DNA of 5,718 nucleotides from positions 1 to 5,718 of the forward strand of contig JALXCG010000482.1 of NCBI GenBank assembly GCA_026991065.1, given 5' to 3'. This DNA comes from Gemmatimonadota bacterium (lineage in GTDB: Bacteria > GCA-2686955). This document shows, piece by piece, positions 1 through 5,718 of the stretch; position 1 is the stretch's first letter; each line of letters starts with the position of its first letter. Both the position numbers and the translations under genes were made by a program. The notes beneath the pieces were generated by a model. The model made no database searches, was not told where the DNA came from, and saw only the letters and a program-made list of their open reading frames with translations.

Positions 1-892
1 GCGCCCGCTCCTCGGCCGTGAGCAGCGAACGCCCCAGTCGCTCGCCGAGGTTGCGTGCGTAGGTCTCCGTCAAGCGCCGGAAAAACACGAAATAGAGGCA
101 GGGAAGATGGGTGTCGGCGATGCTCGCAACCACTTCGTAGTGGTGTGTGCGGTTGTGCCCTTGCCCGCGTCCGCGCCCGCGTCCGCGCCGCTGCCCGCGC
201 TCCGACCGCCCGCCACCGCGTGCGCTGCGCTGGCGCCGCGCCTGCTTCTCAAAACTGGCGCGCGAAACCAACCCGGTGGATCGATTGAAAAGATAGATCT
301 TGAGCGGCACAGCACGCTTCTTCTCGCGAATCACCCGAACCTTTTCATCCCGCACATAGCTGAGCCACTGGGCGAAATCATCCGCATTCGGGATCGTCGC
401 CGAAAGCCCCAGAATCCTCACATGTTGCGGCAGATAGATCAGAATCTCTTCCCATACGGTGCCTCGCTCGGGGTCCGCCAGAAAGTGGATCTCGTCGAAA
501 ATCACGTGCGAAAGATCGGCGAGCCGATCCCGATCCTGGAGCAGCATATTCCGCAGAATCTCAGTCGTCATGATGCAGGCGGCTGCATTGTGATTGATGA
601 CCAAGTCGCCCGTCACCAGGCCGATGTTGTCCGGGTTGAAGGCTCGGGTATAGTCGCGGAACTTTTGATTCGACAGCGCCTTGATCGGAGCCGTGTAGAT
701 CACCCGACGGGATTCCGCCAGGCATTTGGCAACGATGAAGTCGGCGACTACGGTCTTCCCGGTCCCGGTGGGCGCGGAGACCAGAACCGAGTGCCCGCGA
801 TCGATTGCTTCGATCGCCTCCCGCTGAAATCTGTCCAGGGGGAAACCGGCATCGAAGTCCGCCGGTCGAAAACGAAGATCTTGCTTGTTCAC
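1..892 (-). CDS. Ski2/HelY-like DExH-box RNA helicase, N-terminal part (runs off left edge)
   Basis: This is a superfamily 2 ATP-dependent helicase of the Ski2/Mtr4/HelY type, expected to unwind RNA in the cytoplasm. 297 codons are visible with no stop. Counting from the GTG at 892, the motifs run in order: the FQREAI entry motif (22-27), motif I APTGTGKT (40-47), motif Ia APIKALSNQKF (68-78), motif Ib region VTGD (93-96) and MTTEILRNM (108-116), motif II DEIH (133-136), motif III SAT (164-166), and a domain-2 strand LYFVFFRR (266-273), where relatives usually have FVFSRR. Residues 218-245 form an Arg/Gly-rich insert between the lobes. The rest of lobe 2 and any C-terminal domain lie off the window. 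The start is uncertain. The frame is open back to a TGA at 1001-1003 and contains no ATG before the Walker motif. GTG 892 is a plausible start by family alignment but has no visible Shine-Dalgarno; TTG 904 is an alternative. A well-placed ATG at 990 is one base out of frame. The family call is secure; the exact subfamily and substrate are not. Confidence 0.93.
   Translation of the reverse strand, partial: MNKQDLRFRPADFDAGFPLDRFQREAIEAIDRGHSVLVSAPTGTGKTVVADFIVAKCLAESRRVIYTAPIKALSNQKFRDYTRAFNPDNIGLVTGDLVINHNAAACIMTTEILRNMLLQDRDRLADLSHVIFDEIHFLADPERGTVWEEILIYLPQHVRILGLSATIPNADDFAQWLSYVRDEKVRVIREKKRAVPLKIYLFNRSTGLVSRASFEKQARRQRSARGGGRSERGQRRGRGRGRGQGHNRTHHYEVVASIADTHLPCLYFVFFRRLTETYARNLGERLGRSLLTAEERA
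158..241 (-). repeat. Arg/Gly-rich low-complexity insert in the helicase, with a 12-bp tandem repeat
   Basis: Helicase residues 218-245 are almost only R, G, Q and S, ending in RGRGRGRGQG. At the DNA level, 163-189 has period 12 (unit GCCCGCGTCCGC on the plus strand, about 2.25 perfect copies), each unit encoding RGRG. The segment sits after the end of the first RecA lobe (VPLKIYLFN, 195-203) and before the strand that begins lobe 2. It reads as a disordered, strongly basic RGG-like linker. Binding of RNA is an inference from composition. Confidence 0.8.
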
Positions 893-930
893 ATTCAGGT
901 CCAAGTCGTGGTGAGTGGCAGCGCCCCGAG

Positions 931-990
931 TCAGGAGTCTGTCGCAAACGGCCGACCCCCGCCCGCGGAGGCGGAAGGTCGGCCGCTCAT
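931..990 (-). other. Short 19-codon ORF with a strong RBS just upstream of the helicase (leader peptide or broken helicase start)
   Basis: ATG at 990 is preceded by GAGGAG (1002-997) with a six-base gap, the best ribosome site near the helicase. The frame encodes MSGRPSASAGGGRPFATDS and stops at TGA 933-931. The helicase frame overlaps it, shifted by one base, and is open across the whole stretch. One extra G in the GGGCGGGGG tract (964-956) would join ATG 990 to the helicase with no stop, adding 33 residues before GTG 892. So this is either a true short leader ORF, the original helicase start broken by a one-base loss, or a sequencing/assembly error in a G tract. The sequence alone does not decide. 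Confidence 0.4.
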
Positions 991-1006
991 CGAAAACTCC
1001 TCACCG

Positions 1007-1038
1007 CCGGTGCCGCAACAAGCACCGGTCGGTTGCGG
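1007..1038 (-). promoter_or_regulatory. Interlocking inverted repeats (possible H-type pseudoknot) upstream of the helicase RBS
   Basis: Read on the minus strand, stem 1 pairs CCGCAAC (1038-1032) with GTTGCGG (1019-1013). Stem 2 pairs CCGGTGC (1028-1022) with GCACCGG (1013-1007). The arms alternate 5'S1-5'S2-3'S1-3'S2 and share only base 1013. They can therefore form one pseudoknot (about 7 + 6 bp, with 3- and 2-base loops) or act as alternative hairpins. The element begins four bases after the protease stop codon and ends about five bases before the GAGGAG. Only a TTTT (996-993) follows, beyond the ribosome site, so it is not a canonical intrinsic terminator. A role in translation control or in separating the two genes is inference. 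Confidence 0.4.
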
Positions 1039-1041
1039 GGA

Positions 1042-3933
1042 CTATTTCACCAGAATCATGCTCCGCACGATGCTCTTGCCGCCCGTGTCCAGGCGATAGA
1101 AATAGACGCCGCTGGCCACCGATTGGCCCTTGGCATTCTCTCCATCCCAGCGAACCGCATACTGTCCCGCATCTTTCTGGCCCTGGGCCAGCACCGTAAC
1201 CAAGTTGCCACGGGTGTCATAGACACCCAGCTTGACCGTGGCTGCTTGCGGCAGACTGAAGCGGATCATCGTGGACGGATTGAAGGGATTCGGAGAGTTT
1301 TGCGCCAACTCCAACCGCGCTGGCGCGGCGGGACTCCGGCCATCATCCTCGATCCCGACCAGGTCATCGAGAAAAGCAAAAACCGCCTCCAAAAAGTCTT
1401 CGCGCTGCACTGCCCCCGGAAGTTCACCATGGATCCCTTCCGGCCCAAAACCCGAAACCACTGCCCGGGCATTGCCCAAGCGCAATGACACCAGAGCTGC
1501 ATCGGTACTGCTACTTGTATCGCCATAAACAGCAACGACTGTGCCGCCGGCCAACACATCTTGTGATATCTGGTTCAGTGGCAATTCGGTACCGGTTGTA
1601 TAGACCGGTCCACCGATCTCGTCGCCCAAGCCGGTTCCTTCAATGTAGTTGATGACGTGCTCAGTGGACGCTCCATCGTAAGTGACGCCCAGGCGCGTCG
1701 AAAGCGTGCCACCGGTAATCGATTCGATGATGTTCTGACCGCCGAGATAGAGCTTGCCGCCATTGTCCAACATGGTCGCCAGTGCAGCTTGCTCCGCCTC
1801 GTTAATGATATCGCTGGTCGCATCACCCGAGGCCCACAACACCTTGGACTTGGCCGGCATCACCGCCACCGCGGTCTCCGCCGTTCCCGCCGCGGCGCGA
1901 TCCCACATGTTGTAGGTGTGCCCGGTTGAGTCGATCGCGGCAACGATGTACTCCTCGTAGTTGACTTCACCGCCATCGGCATCAACAAAAAGCACATCGG
2001 CGGGTTCCACCTGCGTCGTGAGATCCGCAACCTGCGCCGAATCCACCTCAACAGCGGTAACGCTGTAGAACATCTCCGGCGGCGCCGGGTGAACCACCAC
2101 GCGGTAGCTACCGATGCGGAGCGCCGCATCGAACGACCCATCCTCTTCGGTCTCTGTGACCACCATCAGAGAATCGTTGCTCTCATCGTAGATGGAGATC
2201 GAAGCAGAGATCCCCGTGCCGCTGTTGTTGGTAAGCGTTCCGCCAATGCTCCCGTAGGGAAGCTCGCGCAACGCAACATCGTGCACCGCCGTCCCCCCCC
2301 CGTCAACGACCACGGTGGTCGTATCCGGGTAGTACCCGAAGAGTGAGGTAACAACTGTGTAGCTGCCCGCCAAGGTATGGAAGGAGTAGGCTCCACTCTC
2401 ATCCGGATAGGTCGAAATCCCCGTCTCGACCACCTTCACCAAAGCACCGGAAAGTGGATCGCCACTGCCGGCAGCGGTCACATCACCTTCGATGTGGCCA
2501 TCCAGATTGAACTCGTTGAAGAGGTAGTTCGCCGCAGCTTCGAGATCGATGATGCCGCGGCCGAAGCGGTTGTCGTCACCGCCCGGATTCTCCGGATTGC
2601 GGGCCGTGCGGAAAAGCAGTGTTTTCAGTTCCTGCGGCGGCAAAGAGGGCATGATCTGGCGCAGCAGCGCAATGGCGCCGGCCACATGAGGACAGGCCAT
2701 CGACGTGCCCATGTAGTTGGCGTAGCGATCACCCGGAATGCTCGAGCGGATATCCACACCGGGAGCAGCCACATCCGGCTTGAATTTCAGCGAATCCGCA
2801 ACATTGCACCGGGTAGGACCACGGCTGGAAAAAGTCGCCAGCCCCTCGCCCTCGTTCGTCGCGCCAACCGCCAGGCAGTTCACCTGCGTGGTCGCCCGAT
2901 TCGCGGGGTTGCCGATCGTCTGTGCTCCCGGGCCCTCATTGCCGGCTGCAAAAACCGCAACCGCTCCCGCCGCCTCCATATTGTCGATCGCGGAGAAATG
3001 GTAGCTGGAGCAGTTGGTTCCGCCGCCCCAGGAGTTGTTGACCGCGTCCGGCACATCGTCCGTAGTTCCGGGATCGCCATCGGGATCCGCGCACCACTGG
3101 AAAGCTGAATTGATGCCCACGCCGGGATTTCCGGAAAGAGCAACACGCGCCGCGATCCAGTGCGCCGCCGGTGCAACGCCGATGGTATCGGTCACCACGC
3201 TGCCGCACATCGTGCCCATCGTGTGGGTGCCATGGCTGTCCGGATCGGACGGGAAGTCGGAAGAATCCTCCGCATACCACGCTTCCCACCAGCCAACGCC
3301 ATCTTCCAGCCCGCGCCACTTGGAAGCCAGCGCCTCGTGGCCGCCGTCGACCCCGGTATCAAGATTGGCGACCAGTGTGCCCTGGCCGAAAATCCCCATC
3401 TCCCACAGCTTCGTCGCACCGATCTGATCCAGACCCCACTCGTGGGTCTCCCCGGCATTCGCCCGCGGCCCGCCCTCGACCCGCTTCACCGGCTCGATCA
3501 GGTCCACCACATCGTAGTGGAGCACGGCATTGTCAAAAATCTCGGTCAACCGCTGCACACCACTGGGCGTCGCCTGCATCTCAATACCATTGGTGATCCA
3601 GAGCGGCTTCACCTTGGCCAATTCGCCGGCGGCCTCCGCCTCCTTCAAGCGCGCCATGTAGGGGCTCTGCTCCTCCTTGGAAAACGCCTGCAGCGCCAGA
3701 ATGATCTCGCGATGCGTCCGGTCGAAATCGGCATTCTCCGCCCTCAGGCGGGCCTGCAGAGCCGGAGTATCGAATTGATTGGGCAGTTCCACAAAAATGG
3801 GGAGCCAGGTACCCTGAGCCGCCGCGCCCAGCGCGTTTTCCAGGGAAGTGTCAACTATGACATCGGCGTTGCCGCTGGTCGCGGCCATCGCCAAAATCAC
3901 CGAAGCCGCTAGCTTCGAGAGAGTAGTGCGCAT
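1042..3933 (-). CDS. Secreted subtilisin-family (S8) serine protease with C-terminal sorting domain
   Basis: A 963-residue exported endopeptidase, closest in style to bacillopeptidase F-like S8 enzymes. Start: ATG 3933 is chosen over the in-frame ATG 4047 because AGAAGGAG lies nine bases upstream and a signal peptide begins there (hydrophobic LAASVILAMAA, likely cleavage after GNA, residue 23). Residues 24 to about 158 look like an inhibitory propeptide. The catalytic domain, about 165-470, has Asp192 (NLDTG), His234 (SHGTHTMGT), oxyanion Asn332 (AAGNEG) and Ser411 (GTSMACPHVAGA), so the catalytic residues are intact. A DPDGDPGTTDD loop (283-293) may bind Ca2+. All six cysteines (243, 281, 308, 353, 376, 414) fall in this domain. 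Next come two carboxypeptidase-regulatory-like beta-sandwiches (about 478-556 and 558-644), then a Rossmann-like region (about 646-858; VLFVDADGG, KVLWASGD, GGKLYLGGQN) resembling glutamine-amidotransferase/ThuA folds but with no cysteine, so probably non-catalytic. The end (873-963) has QNSPNPFNPST and SGVYFYRL, a FlgD-like / type IX-style sorting module. Likely job: extracellular or surface protein degradation. Stop is TAG. Confidence 0.96.
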   Translation of the reverse strand: MRTTLSKLAASVILAMAATSGNADVIVDTSLENALGAAAQGTWLPIFVELPNQFDTPALQARLRAENADFDRTHREIILALQAFSKEEQSPYMARLKEAEAAGELAKVKPLWITNGIEMQATPSGVQRLTEIFDNAVLHYDVVDLIEPVKRVEGGPRANAGETHEWGLDQIGATKLWEMGIFGQGTLVANLDTGVDGGHEALASKWRGLEDGVGWWEAWYAEDSSDFPSDPDSHGTHTMGTMCGSVVTDTIGVAPAAHWIAARVALSGNPGVGINSAFQWCADPDGDPGTTDDVPDAVNNSWGGGTNCSSYHFSAIDNMEAAGAVAVFAAGNEGPGAQTIGNPANRATTQVNCLAVGATNEGEGLATFSSRGPTRCNVADSLKFKPDVAAPGVDIRSSIPGDRYANYMGTSMACPHVAGAIALLRQIMPSLPPQELKTLLFRTARNPENPGGDDNRFGRGIIDLEAAANYLFNEFNLDGHIEGDVTAAGSGDPLSGALVKVVETGISTYPDESGAYSFHTLAGSYTVVTSLFGYYPDTTTVVVDGGGTAVHDVALRELPYGSIGGTLTNNSGTGISASISIYDESNDSLMVVTETEEDGSFDAALRIGSYRVVVHPAPPEMFYSVTAVEVDSAQVADLTTQVEPADVLFVDADGGEVNYEEYIVAAIDSTGHTYNMWDRAAAGTAETAVAVMPAKSKVLWASGDATSDIINEAEQAALATMLDNGGKLYLGGQNIIESITGGTLSTRLGVTYDGASTEHVINYIEGTGLGDEIGGPVYTTGTELPLNQISQDVLAGGTVVAVYGDTSSSTDAALVSLRLGNARAVVSGFGPEGIHGELPGAVQREDFLEAVFAFLDDLVGIEDDGRSPAAPARLELAQNSPNPFNPSTMIRFSLPQAATVKLGVYDTRGNLVTVLAQGQKDAGQYAVRWDGENAKGQSVASGVYFYRLDTGGKSIVRSMILVK
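2293..2301 (-). repeat. Run of nine G inside the protease gene
   Basis: Nine consecutive G on the coding strand encode Gly545-Gly547 in the first beta-sandwich after the catalytic domain (DGGGTAVHDV). Loss of one G would lead to a stop at 2168-2166; gain of one G to a stop at 2185-2183. Either product keeps the full catalytic domain and loses the amidotransferase-like and sorting domains. Confidence 0.85.
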
Positions 3934-3942
3934 CCGTTGTGT

Positions 3943-3950
3943 CTCCTTCT
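3943..3950 (-). promoter_or_regulatory. Ribosome binding site of the protease
   Basis: AGAAGGAG at 3950-3943 on the minus strand lies nine bases before ATG 3933. It decides the start against the in-frame ATG 4047, whose extra 38 residues (rich in R, Q, K, S and H) would bury the signal peptide. Confidence 0.85.
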
Positions 3951-4186
3951 GAGATCTCTGGTGCGAGCAAGAATGCTTGCGCTGATTCCTGGTTACGTCT
4001 TGCGGGCGGAGCTCCCGAGACCATTTCCAGGCGCACGCCGCGAACATTGCCGGCGCCCTGCTATGCGAAGATGTTGGAACATGGCCACGAACGGCCTTTC
4101 GGGGAGCAAACCTCGCCCCTTGGCTGGGCAGGAATCCCGTCGCCGGGCCGGTGGCAGGGAAAAGGACAACCCGCTACAACCCGGCA

Positions 4187-4203
4187 AACTTATAAGATAA
4201 GTT
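4187..4203. promoter_or_regulatory. AT-rich perfect inverted repeat: candidate operator or promoter core
   Basis: AACTTAT-AAG-ATAAGTT is a perfect 7-3-7 inverted repeat in an otherwise GC-rich spacer, 85 bases before the transporter ATG and about 250 before the protease ATG. It contains TATAAG on both strands (4191-4196 plus; 4194-4189 minus), five of six matches to TATAAT, though neither has a good -35 at normal spacing. On the minus strand TTGCAG (4222-4217) lies 17 bases from TATCTT (4199-4194), a weak pair. TAAGTTTG (4192-4185, minus) resembles the Bacteroidetes -7 element TAnnTTTG, but no matching -33 TTTG is seen. An operator or shared promoter is inferred. Confidence 0.35.
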
Positions 4204-4287
4204 CTTGTCACGGTATCTGCAACCATCGCCGTGGCCGATTTCAGCTTCACGGCCCCGGCAGCCGTCAATTCACCCGCGCTCCTTTTC

Positions 4288-5718
4288 ATGATACACGCCC
4301 GTAGCGTCCATCCCTGTGGCAGTTGGCAGAGCTTTCTCGAACCGATCGAGGCGGCTCTCGCCACCGTGTACCTACTACTGCGCTTCCTCAAAGTCGGCCA
4401 CGACCTTCCCAACCTCCACGCAGTCAACATCTTCCTGGTTGGGTCGGTGATCCTGCTTCCCGCACTCTACCTCTTCTCCACCCTCCTCTGCCTGCGCAAC
4501 GCCTCCACCATCGCCACCTGGGTGCGAACCCATCGCCTGCGCAGTCTGCTCGCCCTCACCCTCGTCGGCCTGCTGGGCTGGAACCTGATCATCATCGCTT
4601 CGGCTGGAACCGTATCGCCGAACAGCCCTCCCTGGCACCTCCAGGCGACCGCCGCAATCCTCGTCGCATTCGTTCAGATCGGCCTCTGGGCACAGCGCTT
4701 CCCCTACGGCCAGACTCGGGGCCGCATTGTCACCGCACGCATCGAACCCGCCCGCGAACTGATCATCTCCTTCATCCTGGTCATCACCCTGGGCACCCTC
4801 GCGCTCATGGCGCCCGCCGCCACCGTCGAGGGCTCCCGCGTATCCCCGCTCGACCTGCTCTTCACCGCCACCTCCGCCACCTGCGTGACCGGTCTCACCG
4901 TGGTCGACACCCATTCCGCCTTCACCCCCTTCGGCCAGACCATCATCATGGTGTTGATGCAGATCGGCGGCCTGGGACTGATGAGTTTTATCGCCGCGCT
5001 CTCCGTCCTGGGCGGCGGCGAAGTCGGCGTTCGCGACCGTTTTGTTCTCGGCGCCGCCCTCTCATCAGAATCCTCCGGATCGATTCTGCACGTGCTTCTC
5101 CAAGTCCTGCTGCTCACCTGCGTGGTTGAGGCGGCAGGCGCGCTGGCCCTCTACGTTCCTCTCCAACAGCTATCTCCCCGGCCCGCCTTCGACGCCGTTT
5201 TCCATGCCGTATCCGCCTTCTGCAACGCCGGCTTTTCCACCCTGCCCGGCGGCGTTGTCGACACCATGGGCGGCTCTGCCGGGCCGATTCTCATACTCTT
5301 TCTCCTCTTTGTCGTCGGCGGTCTTGGCTTCGGCGTCATCTCCGAACTCGGCCAGCGCGCTCTCAACCCGCGTCCCCACCACCCCCTTCGGCTCCACACC
5401 CGCGTCGCCCTCCGCACCACCCTCTTCCTGCTCGCGGCGGGCACCCTGATCACCTGGCTCGTTGAGCGAGCCCACGGCCTGGCCGGGCTGTCCCTCGCGG
5501 AGCAGGGCCGTGCCGCACTTTTTCATGCCGCATCCACGCGCACCGCCGGTTTCGCCTACCTCCCGCTCAACACATTCTCCGATGCCACGCTCTTCCTCTT
5601 CTGTCTCCTCATGTTCATCGGCGCATCTCCCGGTGGCACCGGCGGTGGCGTCAAGACCACCACCTTCGCACTGCATGTGGCATCGCTCTGGTCCACCCTG
5701 CTCCGCCGGCCGCGAGTC
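4288..5718 (+). CDS. TrkH/KtrB-family K+ transporter membrane subunit, N-terminal part (runs off right edge)
   Basis: This is the ion-conducting subunit of a Trk/Ktr-type K+ uptake system in the inner membrane. 477 codons are visible with no stop. Three of the four expected pore loops are present, counting from ATG 4288: LFTATSATCVTGLT (191-204), HAVSAFCNAGFSTL (about 306-319) and HAASTRTAGF (about 413-422), each with the conserved filter glycine (202, 315, 421). QIGGLG (225-230) and the gating-loop motif GASPGGTGGGVKTTT (445-459) are also typical. The fourth pore loop lies off the window. The family core starts near ELIISFILVITLG (157). Before it lie about 150 residues with three to four hydrophobic segments (roughly 17-33, 46-70, 86-107, 118-134), longer than in classic KtrB. 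Start: the frame opens after TAA 4198-4200. ATG 4288 is the only ATG upstream of the hydrophobic part, but it has no visible Shine-Dalgarno; GTG 4231 and GTG 4366 are alternatives. It needs a cytoplasmic TrkA/KtrA partner, not in the window. TrkH versus KtrB cannot be settled here. Confidence 0.95.
   Translation, partial: MIHARSVHPCGSWQSFLEPIEAALATVYLLLRFLKVGHDLPNLHAVNIFLVGSVILLPALYLFSTLLCLRNASTIATWVRTHRLRSLLALTLVGLLGWNLIIIASAGTVSPNSPPWHLQATAAILVAFVQIGLWAQRFPYGQTRGRIVTARIEPARELIISFILVITLGTLALMAPAATVEGSRVSPLDLLFTATSATCVTGLTVVDTHSAFTPFGQTIIMVLMQIGGLGLMSFIAALSVLGGGEVGVRDRFVLGAALSSESSGSILHVLLQVLLLTCVVEAAGALALYVPLQQLSPRPAFDAVFHAVSAFCNAGFSTLPGGVVDTMGGSAGPILILFLLFVVGGLGFGVISELGQRALNPRPHHPLRLHTRVALRTTLFLLAAGTLITWLVERAHGLAGLSLAEQGRAALFHAASTRTAGFAYLPLNTFSDATLFLFCLLMFIGASPGGTGGGVKTTTFALHVASLWSTLLRRPRV

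Larger units (their letters stand above)
3934..4287. other. Divergent intergenic region between protease and K+ transporter
   Basis: About 350 bases separate the two divergent starts and must hold promoters for both. I see no RNA gene and no convincing short gene; frames here lack ribosome sites and have compositions typical of chance GC-rich frames. Contents: the protease ribosome site, a small hairpin GCAAG-AATG-CTTGC (3967-3980) just upstream of it, the palindrome GGAGCTCC (4009-4016), the inverted repeat GGCC-ACGAAC-GGCC (4083-4096), an imperfect hairpin with GGGGAG/CTcgCCCC arms (4101-4119), and an AT-rich inverted repeat (4187-4203). No full consensus -35/-10 pair is visible in either direction. 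Confidence 0.7.

Noticed and set aside
1007-1041. Rho-independent terminator after the protease
   Set aside because: The stems are good but no T-run follows directly; the nearest TTTT lies beyond the next ribosome site.
107-1099. 330-codon open frame on the plus strand across the helicase
   Set aside because: It is antisense to clear helicase motifs, has no recognisable domain and passes through the protease end. Long antisense frames are expected in GC-rich DNA.
2377-3912. Two long plus-strand frames (2377-3108 and 3160-3912) inside the protease gene
   Set aside because: Rich in R, H, P and G with no domain, and fully antisense to the catalytic domain of the protease.
3934-4047. 38-residue N-terminal extension of the protease from ATG 4047
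   Set aside because: It would place a polar stretch before the signal peptide, and the strong ribosome site serves ATG 3933.
3993-4430. 145-codon minus-strand frame across the intergenic region and transporter start
   Set aside because: No ribosome site, no recognisable domain and overlap with the transporter N-terminus; likely chance.
4323-5129. 268-codon plus-strand frame overlapping the K+ transporter
   Set aside because: Its R/H/P-rich product is the shifted reading of C-ending transporter codons; the other frame encodes three pore loops.
1-5718. Defence island, mobile element, CRISPR array, tRNA or rRNA
   Set aside because: No transposase, integrase, nuclease partner, spaced direct repeats or structured RNA gene is visible. 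The helicase has Ski2-like housekeeping motifs and no defence-type neighbour in the window.

Overview
The window looks like chromosomal DNA from a GC-rich Gram-negative bacterium. I infer an uncultivated lineage of the FCB superphylum (the Eisenbacteria / Krumholzibacteriota / Latescibacterota type), but the sequence cannot fix the taxon. The main clue is a large secreted protease ending in a C-terminal domain with the PNPFNPST motif, a FlgD-like / type IX secretion sorting module typical of those groups. A Ski2/HelY-like helicase and a K+ transporter with extra N-terminal membrane helices fit the same picture.

Layout: (1) 1-892, minus strand, is the N-terminal 297 codons of a Ski2-like DExH-box RNA helicase whose C-terminus lies off the left edge. 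It carries an Arg/Gly-rich insert between the two RecA lobes. (2) 893-1041 is the spacer between the protease stop and the helicase. It holds two interlocking inverted repeats (a possible H-type pseudoknot), a strong Shine-Dalgarno sequence, and an ATG that opens only a 19-codon frame offset by one base from the helicase. (3) 1042-3933, minus strand, is a complete 963-residue exported subtilisin-family (S8) protease: signal peptide, propeptide, catalytic domain, two carboxypeptidase-regulatory-like beta-sandwiches, a glutamine-amidotransferase-like fold and a C-terminal sorting domain. (4) 3934-4287 is a divergent intergenic region with a perfect AT-rich inverted repeat and some GC-rich hairpins. 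(5) 4288-5718, plus strand, is the N-terminal 477 codons of a TrkH/KtrB-family K+ transporter subunit that continues off the right edge.

The protease and helicase are co-directional and may share a transcript, but nothing links their functions. The transporter is transcribed divergently and its usual partner (TrkA/KtrA) would be outside the window. I do not see a defence island, mobile element, CRISPR array, tRNA or rRNA, or a convincing new multi-gene system. The points most worth checking are the helicase 5' end with its upstream RNA structure, the RG-rich helicase insert built on a 12-bp tandem repeat, and a run of nine G in the protease gene that could act as a frame switch.
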